DNA of 64,000 bases. Source: Methylocystis sp. MJC1 (GTDB lineage: Bacteria > Pseudomonadota > Alphaproteobacteria > Rhizobiales > Beijerinckiaceae). The stretch lies in NCBI RefSeq assembly GCF_026427715.1, contig NZ_CP107558.1:719001-783000 (forward strand). Reading direction: 5' to 3'. Made by a program: the position numbers and the translations under genes. The notes under the pieces were generated by a model. It made no database searches and was not told the origin of the DNA. It worked only from the letters and a program-made list of their open reading frames with translations. How positions within the stretch are numbered: position 1 is the first letter of the stretch; each line of letters opens with the position of its first letter. Shown piece after piece: positions 44,687-52,790 of the stretch.

Positions 44687-45784
44687 TTACGTATTGAACC
44701 GGAAGTGCATCACGTCGCCGTCGGCGACGACATAGTCCTTGCCTTCCAGCCGCAGCCTTCCCGCATCGCGCGCGCCCGCTTCGCCCTTGTAGGCGACGTA
44801 ATCGTCATAGGCGATGGTTTCGGCGCGGATGAAGCCCTTCTCGAAATCGGTGTGGATCACGCCTGCGGCCTGTGGCGCGCGCGTGCCTTTTTCGATGGTC
44901 CAGGCGCGGGCCTCCTTCGGGCCGACGGTAAAATAGGTGATGAGATGCAACAGGTCGTAACCGGCGCGGATGACGCGATTGAGGCCGGGCTCCGTGAGGC
45001 CGACCGCCTCTAGAAAGTCCTTCTGCTCCTCGATGGGCATCACCGCGATCTCGCTCTCGATCTTGGCGGAGACGACGACCGAGGCGGCGCCTTCCTCGGC
45101 GGCGCGGGCGGCAACCTTGGCGGAATTGGCGTTGCCTTCGGCGGCTGAGGTTTCCTCCACATTGCAGACATAGAGAACGGGCTTCGATGACAGGAGCCCA
45201 AGCCCGTTGAAGTTTACGCGCTCTTCCTCGGCGACCTTCGCCATGCGGGCCGGCTTGCCGTCGCGCAGCAGAACCAGGCAGCGGTTCATGAGGTCGAGAA
45301 GCTCCTTGGACTCCTTGTCGCCGCCCTTGGCCTTCTTCTCCAGCGGGACGACGCGCTTCTCGAGACTTTCGAGGTCAGCGAGCATCAGCTCGGTTTCGAT
45401 CGTTTCTATGTCGCGGATCGGATCGACGCCGCCTTCGACATGGGTCACGTCGCCGTCCTCGAAGCAGCGCACGACATGGGCGATGGCGTCGCATTCGCGG
45501 ATATTGGCGAGAAACTGATTGCCCAGCCCTTCGCCTTTGGAGGCGCCACGCACGAGGCCCGCGATATCGACGAAGGTCAGCCGCGTGGGAATGATCTGCT
45601 TGGAGCCGGCCACCCTGGTGAGTTCTTCCAGGCGCGGGTCGGGCACCGCCACTTCGCCGACATTCGGCTCGATGGTGCAGAAGGGGTAATTTGCGGCCTG
45701 CGCCGCCGCCGTCTGGGTCAGCGCGTTGAAAAGGGTCGATTTGCCGACATTCGGCAGACCGACGATGCCGCATTTAAAGCCCAT
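44687..45784 (-). CDS. ychF: Redox-regulated ATPase YchF (Obg family)
   Basis: The 365-residue protein has the P-loop GLPNVGKSTLFNAL, the family mark NYPFCTIEPNVGEVAVPDPRL, DIAGLVRGASKGEGLGNQFLANI (G3), VCNVEE replacing NKxD as in YchF, and a C-terminal TGS domain (RAWTIEKGTRAPQAAGVIHTDFEKGFIRAE). It binds ATP and ribosomes and acts in stress response. Confidence 0.96.
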   Translation of the reverse strand: MGFKCGIVGLPNVGKSTLFNALTQTAAAQAANYPFCTIEPNVGEVAVPDPRLEELTRVAGSKQIIPTRLTFVDIAGLVRGASKGEGLGNQFLANIRECDAIAHVVRCFEDGDVTHVEGGVDPIRDIETIETELMLADLESLEKRVVPLEKKAKGGDKESKELLDLMNRCLVLLRDGKPARMAKVAEEERVNFNGLGLLSSKPVLYVCNVEETSAAEGNANSAKVAARAAEEGAASVVVSAKIESEIAVMPIEEQKDFLEAVGLTEPGLNRVIRAGYDLLHLITYFTVGPKEARAWTIEKGTRAPQAAGVIHTDFEKGFIRAETIAYDDYVAYKGEAGARDAGRLRLEGKDYVVADGDVMHFRFNT

Positions 45785-45840
45785 AGCCGTCCCGTTCGAT
45801 TGGTGAATGTTTCGTTGGCGGGCGGTATGGGGGGCGCCGG

Positions 45841-45871
45841 CGCAAAAGGCAAGGGGCGCCGAAGCGCCCCT
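45841..45871 (-). terminator. Terminator of the RoxA-like cytochrome gene
   Basis: On the minus strand AGGGGCGC-TTCG-GCGCCCCT is followed by TGCCTTTTG: a perfect 8-base-pair stem closed by a stable UUCG tetraloop, 33 bases after the cytochrome stop. Confidence 0.75.
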
Positions 45872-45904
45872 GCTATTTGTCTTTATTCCCGCGACGGGCT
45901 GTCG

Positions 45905-47650
45905 TCAGAGGCTCTTCAAATATTCGAGGAGCGCCTTCTTCTCCTCGGGCGCCAGTTTCGTCCCGAACTCATGGCCGCAGCGGCTGTTGCCCGAGTCGCG
46001 CTTGGAGCAGTCGTCCGCCGTATAGGTCGAGTTCAGACCCGGCTGATCCTTGGCCAGACCGACATTCTCGATATCGTAGTTCACGCCGACCTTGAAGGAA
46101 GCCGGGCGCTCGGCAGCCGGTTTCAGCAGATCGGCGAGCGTCGGCACCGAGCCGTTGTGCAGATAGGGCGCGACAGCCCAAATGCCCTTCATCACGCGCG
46201 ATTCATATTTGATGGGGGCCGCTGTTTCGGGCTTCGCGTAAAGGTTCTTCAGAGCCGATTTGATCTGGCTGTTAATCGCCGCCTGCAGCTGCTGCGGCGA
46301 TCTCGAATCCCGCTGGATGCAGGCGTCGACGATCGGCTTGAAGACGTCCAGGCCGAAATGCAGCGGCGCCTCCAGGATCGAGCCGATCACGGACACGCCG
46401 AGAATGGAGAAAATCTTGTCCCTGGGCTTCAACGGCGTGTCTGCGCCGGGAACCAGCGGGATGAACGCCCCTTCCAGCACGCCCGTATCGGCTTCTCGCG
46501 CGAGGATTTTATATTCGCGCGAATCCGTTTCGACGTCCTGAAGCGGCGTCGCCCAGGTATTGGGATTGCAGAGACGCGGCTCTCCCGCCGTCTCGGCGTG
46601 GCAGCCGCTCGCGCAATCCTTTTCGTAGATCGCTTTGCCTCGCGTGACGAGATCAGGGTCGAGCTTCCAGGGCCATTTCGGCGGGTCGATTTTCTTGAGC
46701 AGGAATTCGAGCTGCTGCAAGCCGGCGAAGTTAAGCGAGGACTCGTTGAGAAAATCGACGATGTTCAGATCCGGCAGAATCTTCGAGGGGCGATAGACGC
46801 CGAACACGCCGTAAACCTCGCCGACATTCCTCGCGAGGCCGAGAATGTCATCGCCGTTCTTCGCGAATCCAGGCCATTGGGTGATGTCCTGGATGGGCGC
46901 ATTCCAAACGAAGGGATAGCGCACGGGCGCGTCGGCGCGCGCGATATTCTCTTCGATGATCCGCAGCGGCGGGTGGCCGATATCGAGGCCCGCAACGCGG
47001 TTGAAGATCATCGAGACCGCATCGGCGCGGCCGACGCCCCAGCCGGGTGTCGGAAGCGCGCGCGTCATCAGCGTGTGATAGGGCTTGAACCATGCCTCGA
47101 CGTCGTCATGCAGTTGCTTATGCGCATGCGGGCTCTGCGAACCGACAGCTTTTGCGAATTCGTCGAAGGCGGCTTGATCGGTAAGGATTTTCTCGACTGC
47201 CTTGTCGAGATCCGTCAGGAAAGACTGGAAATCGGATAGCGCCGGCCCGCCGTCGATGCGCCAGGAGGCGCCCTGGACGTTGATTTGACGAACGTGGCAG
47301 CCGGAGCATGTCATGCTCAGCGTCCTGACGCCGCTTTCCGAGGCGGTCAGGAACCCGACGGGCAGGCCTGGCGTCGGGCTTTCAGGATTGGGCAGATAGC
47401 CGTAGCGGGCCATGCTGTCGTCGAGGAAGCCCGTGCCGTCGGTGCGCTTCAAGGCTTTGAACCAAGCGAAGGGAATGATTCGCGCGCCCTGGTCCCGCGT
47501 ATAAAAGTCGTTACGGTTCGCCTGGGTCCATTGGCTCCCTTGGTTCGCGTAAGTCACTTCCGCTGCGGATGGAAAAGCGCTTGCCAGGGTTATGAGCGAT
47601 GCGGCACCGAGTGTGGCGACTGACGACATAAATCTTTCGTATTTTGACAT
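45905..47650 (-). CDS. RoxA-like / cytochrome c peroxidase-like dihaem protein
   Basis: The ATG at 47650 with GGGGGAGA upstream gives a 581-residue precursor with a signal peptide (VATLGAASLITLASAFPSAA). The first haem site is CSGCH (115-119). The second site reads CASGCH (346-351), which has three residues between the Cys (CX3CH) instead of two. Other marks are RIDGGPALSDF, WNAPIQDITQWPGF, RNVGEVYGVFG and the C-terminal WAVAPYLHNGSVPTLADLL, as in the RoxA rubber oxygenase / dihaem peroxidase-like family. It is periplasmic; the substrate is unknown. Confidence 0.85.
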   Translation of the reverse strand: MSKYERFMSSVATLGAASLITLASAFPSAAEVTYANQGSQWTQANRNDFYTRDQGARIIPFAWFKALKRTDGTGFLDDSMARYGYLPNPESPTPGLPVGFLTASESGVRTLSMTCSGCHVRQINVQGASWRIDGGPALSDFQSFLTDLDKAVEKILTDQAAFDEFAKAVGSQSPHAHKQLHDDVEAWFKPYHTLMTRALPTPGWGVGRADAVSMIFNRVAGLDIGHPPLRIIEENIARADAPVRYPFVWNAPIQDITQWPGFAKNGDDILGLARNVGEVYGVFGVYRPSKILPDLNIVDFLNESSLNFAGLQQLEFLLKKIDPPKWPWKLDPDLVTRGKAIYEKDCASGCHAETAGEPRLCNPNTWATPLQDVETDSREYKILAREADTGVLEGAFIPLVPGADTPLKPRDKIFSILGVSVIGSILEAPLHFGLDVFKPIVDACIQRDSRSPQQLQAAINSQIKSALKNLYAKPETAAPIKYESRVMKGIWAVAPYLHNGSVPTLADLLKPAAERPASFKVGVNYDIENVGLAKDQPGLNSTYTADDCSKRDSGNSRCGHEFGTKLAPEEKKALLEYLKSL

Positions 47651-47863
47651 GTTTTCTCCCCCAAATGAATCAGAATGAATATTTTGCGGGAGAAGAGCAC
47701 GAAATATGCCTTTCATCAACTGGAGTTGCATTGCGCAACCCATGCTCCGCGACAAGATTGCGTCGAATTGAGTTGACCCCTGCCGCCTCGCGGTTGAAAA
47801 ACCGGTAAAAATGTTCATGGCGCGCCCCGGCGGAGCAGGGGGCGCGAGAGAGACGGCGAGCGG

Positions 47864-49234
47864 ATGGCGACGAGCAGGATGACGAAATGCGCGCGGTTGA
47901 TCGGCGCGGGCCTTATCGCGGGCGCATGGATCGAGGCGGCGCCGGTGTTGGGGCAAAGCGCGCCGTCGGTCGCCGCTCCGGCCTCTCCCGCTCCAGCGCC
48001 GGCCCCCGCCGCTGCGCCCCCCGCTCTTCCAGTTCCGGCGACTCCGGCTGCGCCCGTCGATCAGGCTGCGCCGGCTCCCGCGGTTGAAGCCAGCGCGCCG
48101 GCGCTAAAGCCGAAACCCAAGCCTCGTCCGCCGGCGCCGCCGCGCGAGATGGCGCTCTCCGACGATCCGACCCCGGTGCTTCAGCCGGAGACTTTCTTCA
48201 CCACCTCCAAGGCCTCTGAGCGTTACGCCCACATTGTCGATCTCGGGGGCTGGCCGATGGTGGGCGTAAGCTTGCGCGCCGGCGCGAAGGGCCCGGCGGT
48301 CGCCACCCTGCGCCGGCGTCTCGCGGCGGAGGACGACACGCTCGCCGACACGCGCAAGCAGAGCTGGGACAACGAGCTCACAGCGGCCGTGAAGCGTTTT
48401 CAGTATCGCATGGGTCTGAAGCAGACCGGCGTCGTCGCCGGCGCCACGTTGCGCGCGCTCGACGTGCCCGCGACCGTGCGCTTCCGCCAGCTCGCCTCCA
48501 GCGCGCAGCGGCTCGCGGGCGTCGATTTCCCCTTTGGTCCGCGTTACATCGTGGTCAATATTCCCTCGACGGCAGTCGACGCCGTTGAGAACGACCGCGT
48601 GGTGCGCCGCTATGCGGCGATTGTCGGCGATCCCGAGCACCACTCGCCGGAAGTGCAGGCGAAGGTCGTCGCGGTCAACATCAATCCGACCTGGACCGTG
48701 CCGGTCTCGATCATCAAGAACGAGATCGCGCCGCATATGCTGAAGGACCCCAGCTATCTCACCCGACAGCGCATTCGCGTGCTGAACAACAAGGGCGAGC
48801 AGGTCGATCCGCGCTCGATCAATTGGGCGAGCGAGCGCGCGGTTAATTATACGCTGCGACAGGATTCCGGCGTGGGCAATTCGCTGGGCTCGATCCGCAT
48901 TTCTATGCCCAATGCGCATTCGGTCTATATGCACGACACGCCGTCGCGCAATCTCTTCGCCAATGATTATCGCTTCCTCTCGCATGGCTGCGTGCGCGTG
49001 CAGGGCGTCATTGATCTCGCGAGTTGGATTCTCGACGGCGCCAATGGACCGCAGATGAGCAAGGACGACATCAACGCAAAGATTGCGAGCGGCGAGCGCG
49101 AGGAAGTGAAGCTCGTCCATGCCGTGCCGGTGGTGTGGGTCTATATGACCGGCTGGGCTTCGGCGGACGGCACGGTGCATTTCCGGGATGATGTGTATCA
49201 TCTCGATGAGGTGGGCGGCGACGCGGGGCTGTAG
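47864..49234 (+). CDS. L,D-transpeptidase (YkuD) with peptidoglycan-binding domain
   Basis: The 456-residue protein has a signal peptide (ARLIGAGLIAGAWIEAAPVLG), a Pro/Ala-rich linker to about residue 95, a PG_binding_1 domain (RAGAKGPAVATLRRRLAAE, ELTAAVKRFQYRMGLKQTG), and a YkuD domain with HDTPSRNLFANDYRFLSHGCVRVQ, containing the catalytic Cys in SHGCVR. It forms 3-3 cross-links or attaches proteins to peptidoglycan in the periplasm. Confidence 0.93.
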   Translation: MATSRMTKCARLIGAGLIAGAWIEAAPVLGQSAPSVAAPASPAPAPAPAAAPPALPVPATPAAPVDQAAPAPAVEASAPALKPKPKPRPPAPPREMALSDDPTPVLQPETFFTTSKASERYAHIVDLGGWPMVGVSLRAGAKGPAVATLRRRLAAEDDTLADTRKQSWDNELTAAVKRFQYRMGLKQTGVVAGATLRALDVPATVRFRQLASSAQRLAGVDFPFGPRYIVVNIPSTAVDAVENDRVVRRYAAIVGDPEHHSPEVQAKVVAVNINPTWTVPVSIIKNEIAPHMLKDPSYLTRQRIRVLNNKGEQVDPRSINWASERAVNYTLRQDSGVGNSLGSIRISMPNAHSVYMHDTPSRNLFANDYRFLSHGCVRVQGVIDLASWILDGANGPQMSKDDINAKIASGEREEVKLVHAVPVVWVYMTGWASADGTVHFRDDVYHLDEVGGDAGL

Positions 49235-49240
49235 GAGCTG

Positions 49241-49362
49241 CTCTGCCCCTCCTGTCCCTCCCCCGCTTGTCGCGGGAGAGGGGACGCTCATGATCGGCAT
49301 ACTCAATGGAAGCCCGGACCTGCCCCCTCTCCCGCGAAGCGGGGGAGGGTTGGGGAGGGGGC
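49241..49362. repeat. Repeat family A, short variant, copy A4
   Basis: Two mirror-image palindromes (CCTCCCCCGCTTGTCGCGGG with GAGAGGGG, and CCCTCTCCCGCGAAGCGGGG) flank a core of about 42 bases in the opposite orientation to copies A2 and A5. It adjoins family C copy C3 and together they fill the gap between convergent genes. Confidence 0.85.
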
Positions 49363-49367
49363 TCTTA

Positions 49368-49602
49368 TACCATTTCCGTTTGAGTAGCTCGCTTGGGGCT
49401 TGGTCATTCCCGGCGGGCTGAGAGCCCGAGGGGGAATCCAGAGCCACAATAGCGCTGATTTTGCTCAGAGCCCGTCATTGCGAGCGAAGCGAAGCAATCC
49501 AGGGCAGCGATGTGGCCCTGGATTGCTTCGTCGGCTCCGCCTCCTCGCAATGACGGCGGTGATTCCTGTGTGTCCGAACTGCGCGAGCGTCGGGGATGAC
49601 AG
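49368..49602 (+). repeat. Repeat family C, copy C3, split by a family B copy
   Basis: The left part (49368-49471) matches copy C1: TACCATTTCCG, GTCATTCCCGGCGGGCTGA, AATCCAGAGCCACAA, GCGCTGATTTTGC. The right end GCGAGCGTCGGGGATGACAG (about 49583-49602) matches the C1 end. Between them sits the family B copy at 49472-49556. The simplest reading is that B entered C. Confidence 0.75.
49472..49556. repeat. Dispersed repeat family B, copy B2, nested in C3
   Basis: GTCATTGCGAGCGAAGCG and GAAGCAATCCAGG on the left mirror CCTGGATTGCTTCG and CTCGCAATGAC on the right, as in the copies at 30503-30588 and 59375-59457. A flanking CCC/CGG pair at the edges gives no clear target duplication. Confidence 0.8.
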
Positions 49603-49630
49603 CGCTGCGAATATGCTCGGAAGCCCGCTG

Positions 49631-50071
49631 CTACAGCGTCAAGCGGTAGCGCACGAAATCGTCGGCTCCGACGAATTTATCATAGAGCCGACGAGCGGGC
49701 GCGTTGTCTGTTCGTGTATGCCAGTAGATGCGTGACCACCCCTGCGCGCGCCCCAGATCAATCAGATCCTGGACCAACGCCTGTCCCACGCCGCCGCCGC
49801 GCAGGCTGGGATCGACGAATAAATCTTCGAGATAGCAGCTTGACGTCATTGTCCAGGTGCTTTCGTGAAGCACGGAAATGGTAAAGCCAGCGATCCGTCC
49901 GTCGGTCTCGGCGATGCGTCCGATCAAAGGTGAGGTCGGATCGAAAAGCCGGCGTAAAGTATGCTCCGTCACATCGGCGGGCACGGTCGATTCATAGAAG
50001 TCGTTATAGCCAGCCCAGAGCCTGCGCCAGTCTTCGGCGTCGGACGCACGAATGTCTCTGACAATCGTCAT
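49631..50071 (-). CDS. GNAT family N-acetyltransferase
   Basis: The 146-residue protein has the GNAT fold: an N-terminal substrate part (SDAEDWRRLWAGYNDFYES), a central strand (GRIAGFTISVLHES), and the acetyl-CoA loop LEDLFVDPSLRGGGVGQALVQDL (R/Q-x-x-G-x-G/A type), then SRIYWHTRTDNAPARRLYDKF. It acetylates a small molecule or amine; substrate unknown. It overlaps the ABC permease gene by 4 bases and ends that operon. Confidence 0.9.
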   Translation of the reverse strand: MTIVRDIRASDAEDWRRLWAGYNDFYESTVPADVTEHTLRRLFDPTSPLIGRIAETDGRIAGFTISVLHESTWTMTSSCYLEDLFVDPSLRGGGVGQALVQDLIDLGRAQGWSRIYWHTRTDNAPARRLYDKFVGADDFVRYRLTL

Positions 50072-50844
50072 TCACCGCGTTCCCTTGCGCTCTCGTGCCA
50101 GCCGCGCAGCAGGTAATGCGACAGCGTCGCCAGCGCGCCATAGATCGCAAGTCCCGCAGCCGAGATCAGCGCCAACGCCGCAAACATGCGCGGAATATCG
50201 AGCCGAAAGCCCGCTTCGACGATGCGATAGGCGAGGCCCGAGCCTTGGCCCGAGGCGCCCGCCGCAAGCTCTGCGACAATGGCGCCGATCAGCGACAGTC
50301 CGCCGCCGATGCGCAGCCCCGTGAGGAATTGCGGCAGCGCTGCGGGCAATCGCAGATAGATGAGCTTCTGCCATGGCGAGGCGTGATAAAGTTCGAAGAG
50401 GTCTTGCAGCGCGTGATCCACCGAAGCGAGGCCCAGCGCCGTATTGGAGAGAATGGGAAAGAAGGCGACGAGAAAGGCGCAGACGAGCACGGCGTTATCC
50501 GGCTGCAGATAGACGAGCAGCAGCGGCGCAATGGCGACGATGGGCGTCACTTGCAGCACGATGGCAAAAGGCAGCAGCGCGCGCTCGAGCCACTTCGATT
50601 GCGCGAGGAGAAGCGCGAGCGCCACGCCGCTCGACGTGGCGATGAGAAGCGCTTTCAGCGTCACGCCCAATGTGACGAGGAGCGAGGAAAAGAGCAGCTC
50701 CCGATCCTCGATCAGCCTGTCGAGAATTGCGCTCGGCGCCGGCAGAACATAGGGCGGAATGTCCCGCCACATCACGATCCATTCCCACGCGCCAAGCGCT
50801 GCGGCGCAGACGGCGAGGGGGATGATTATATCGGAAAGTTTCAC
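50068..50844 (-). CDS. ABC transporter permease (NMT1/SsuC-type)
   Basis: The 258-residue inner-membrane protein has about six hydrophobic helices and the permease EAA-like loop (LFELYHASPWQKLIYLRLPAALPQFLTGLRIGGGLSLIGAIVAE, read in pieces). The type matches SsuC/ThiX-like permeases of nitrate, sulfonate, taurine or pyrimidine importers. It overlaps the ATPase gene by 4 bases upstream and the GNAT gene by 4 downstream. Confidence 0.92.
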   Translation of the reverse strand: MKLSDIIIPLAVCAAALGAWEWIVMWRDIPPYVLPAPSAILDRLIEDRELLFSSLLVTLGVTLKALLIATSSGVALALLLAQSKWLERALLPFAIVLQVTPIVAIAPLLLVYLQPDNAVLVCAFLVAFFPILSNTALGLASVDHALQDLFELYHASPWQKLIYLRLPAALPQFLTGLRIGGGLSLIGAIVAELAAGASGQGSGLAYRIVEAGFRLDIPRMFAALALISAAGLAIYGALATLSHYLLRGWHESARERGE

Positions 50845-51602
50845 GCTTCTTCCCTCATCGCGTGGCCGAGCGCGCGCGAGGCGCGACGCGAGATTTGGGC
50901 GAATGTGTCGCTCATCCTGAAATCGGCGTTGCGCTCGATTGCAGGGTCGACGTCGATCTCATCGACGATCTTTCCAAAGGGCGTCGACATCACAATGATG
51001 CGCGTCGAGAGAAAGGCGCTTTCGAAAATGGAGTGCGTAACGAACACGATCGTGGCGCCGAGATCCTTCTTCAAGGCGACGAGATCGTCGTTGAGCTTGA
51101 AGCGCGTGACTTCGTCGAGCGCCGCGAAGGGCTCGTCCATCAGAATGAGCGCGGGCTCGGTGACGAGCGCGCGGGCGATGGCGCAGCGCATCTTCATGCC
51201 GCCGGAAAGCTCGCGCGGCAGCGCATCGGCGAAATCGGCGAGGCCGACGCGCGAAAGCGCCTCCATCACGCGCTCTTGTGACGCCGCGGGGCTTTTGCCT
51301 GCGAGCCGCAACGGCAGATAGACATTGTCGAAGGCGCTCGCCCAGGGCAGCAGCGTCGGCTCCTGAAAGACGACGCTGAGCTTTTTACGCGTGCGCGGAT
51401 AGGTCCAGGAGATGACGCCTTCGCTCGGTTGCGTGAGACCCGCGATGAGGCGCAGCACCGTGGATTTGCCGCAGCCGGAAGGACCGAGCAAAGTGAGTGT
51501 TTCGCCTTGATAGATGTCGAGATCGAAACCCGAGAGCGCGGTGACGCCATTGGGGAAGGTTTTGGCGACGTTTTGAAGGGAGAGGAAGGGATCATTTCCC
51601 AT
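50841..51602 (-). CDS. ABC transporter ATP-binding protein (SsuB/ThiZ-type)
   Basis: The ATG at 51602 (MGNDPFLSLQNV) is chosen over an upstream frame that runs through a repeat. The 253-residue ATPase has Walker A LLGPSGCGKSTVLRLIAGL, Q-loop FQEPTLLPW, signature ELSGGMKMRCAIARAL, Walker B ALILMDEPFAALD and the switch His in VFVTHSIFE. Repeat A5 ends immediately before the start codon and provides the only ribosome-binding-like sequence (GGGGAGGGGG). Confidence 0.93.
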   Translation of the reverse strand: MGNDPFLSLQNVAKTFPNGVTALSGFDLDIYQGETLTLLGPSGCGKSTVLRLIAGLTQPSEGVISWTYPRTRKKLSVVFQEPTLLPWASAFDNVYLPLRLAGKSPAASQERVMEALSRVGLADFADALPRELSGGMKMRCAIARALVTEPALILMDEPFAALDEVTRFKLNDDLVALKKDLGATIVFVTHSIFESAFLSTRIIVMSTPFGKIVDEIDVDPAIERNADFRMSDTFAQISRRASRALGHAMREEA

Positions 51603-51727
51603 GAAGCCCCCTCCCCAACCCTCCCCCGCTTCGCGGGAGAGGGGGCAGATTGTGGCCTTCATCAGCAAAGCGGATCGTGAGTGTTCCCTCTCCCGCTTTA
51701 GCGGGGGAGGGACAGGGAGGGGGTAAA
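51603..51727. repeat. Repeat family A, short variant, copy A5
   Basis: Two mirror-image palindromes (CCCTCCCCCGCTTCGCGGGAG and CCCTCTCCCGCTTTAGCGGG) flank a core of about 45 bases very like that of copy A2. It separates the substrate-binding gene from the ATPase gene inside one apparent operon and touches the ATPase start codon. Confidence 0.85.
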
Positions 51728-51752
51728 ACGGGCGCGATAACGAATGCATCCA

Positions 51753-52742
51753 TCACCGCCGCAGCTCCATCCCGACCTTCTTGCCGATAAAGCGCAGCGT
51801 GTAGCCCTTCTTGTAATCGAGGTCCGCGGGCACGACCCCCGCCTTGGCCATTTTGTCGAAGAAGCTCTTCATGCGCGCGTCGGTCATGGCGCCGACGCCA
51901 ATCGTCAGAGAGTCGCCTGAATCCACAATGCCGCGCTCTTTCATTTTGGCGAGCGAAAAGGCGATTTGACCGTCGGTCATCTCGGGGTTGTCGCGCTTGA
52001 TGGCGGCGTTGGCGGCGGCGTTGTCGCCATAGACATAGTTGTACCAGCCGATGATGGAGGCGTCGACGAAGCGCTGCACGAGGTCGGCTTTCTGCTCGAT
52101 CGTTTCCGTGCGCGTCTCGATCGTGGTCGAATAGCCGTCATAGCCAATGTCCGACAGCATAAAAACATTGGGCTTGAAACCGGCCCGCATTTCGATCGCA
52201 TAGGGCTCGGAGGTCACAAGACCTTCCTGAATGGCCTTCTTGTCCGCGATGAAAGGCGCCGAATTGAAGCCATAGGGCTTCACTTTCTCGTCTTTGAAGC
52301 CATAGGCCTGTTTCAGCCATTGCCACACCGATGCGCGCATGTCGCTGGCGATGAAGGCGGTCGCCTTCGGCAAATCCTCGAAACGGTCGAGCCCGACGCC
52401 CGGATGCGACATGAAGATCACGGGGTCGATCTGAAACATACTGGCGACGGTGACGATCGGCACTTGTTGCGCAACGGATTCGAACATCTGGATCGTATTG
52501 GCGCCCATGGCGAAATCGACGCGACCCGAGGCGAGCAGCAGCCGCGCATTGATCTGCGGCCCGCCTTGCTGGATCGTCACATCGAGCCCGTAGCGCGCGT
52601 AAGTGCCGTCGGCTACGGCCTGATAAAAGCCGCCATGCTCGGCCTGGGCGCGCCAATTGGTGGCGAAGGTCACCTTGTCGAGGGCGTGCGCCGGCAGGGC
52701 GAAGAGGATCGTCAGAATCGCAATAAAGAGACGAGGAAACAT
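51753..52742 (-). CDS. NMT1/THI5-like ABC transporter substrate-binding protein
   Basis: The ATG at 52742 gives a 329-residue precursor with a signal peptide (RLFIAILTILFALPAHA). The mature part has KVTFATNWRAQAEHGGFYQAVADGTYARYGLDVTI, QINARLLLASGRVDFAMG, SAPFIADKKAIQEGLVTSEPYA and RFVDASIIGWYNYVYGD, the NMT1/THI5-like pattern used for pyrimidine (HMP), riboflavin or related importers. The ligand cannot be told. No thiamine riboswitch is visible in the 48-base leader. Confidence 0.9.
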   Translation of the reverse strand: MFPRLFIAILTILFALPAHALDKVTFATNWRAQAEHGGFYQAVADGTYARYGLDVTIQQGGPQINARLLLASGRVDFAMGANTIQMFESVAQQVPIVTVASMFQIDPVIFMSHPGVGLDRFEDLPKATAFIASDMRASVWQWLKQAYGFKDEKVKPYGFNSAPFIADKKAIQEGLVTSEPYAIEMRAGFKPNVFMLSDIGYDGYSTTIETRTETIEQKADLVQRFVDASIIGWYNYVYGDNAAANAAIKRDNPEMTDGQIAFSLAKMKERGIVDSGDSLTIGVGAMTDARMKSFFDKMAKAGVVPADLDYKKGYTLRFIGKKVGMELRR

Positions 52743-52790
52743 CTGCTGCTGCGCTCCGTTGAGGCGCACCCAGCATATATCAAACCCGCC

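Noticed and set aside
45440..47239. A 599-residue open frame on the plus strand
   Set aside because: It covers antisense parts of ychF and the cytochrome gene and their intergenic terminator, so it cannot be one real gene.
52743..52790. Thiamine riboswitch before the NMT1/THI5-like transporter gene
   Set aside because: The leader is only 48 bases and lacks a thi-box; the one CTGAGG there is the end of the preceding coding region.
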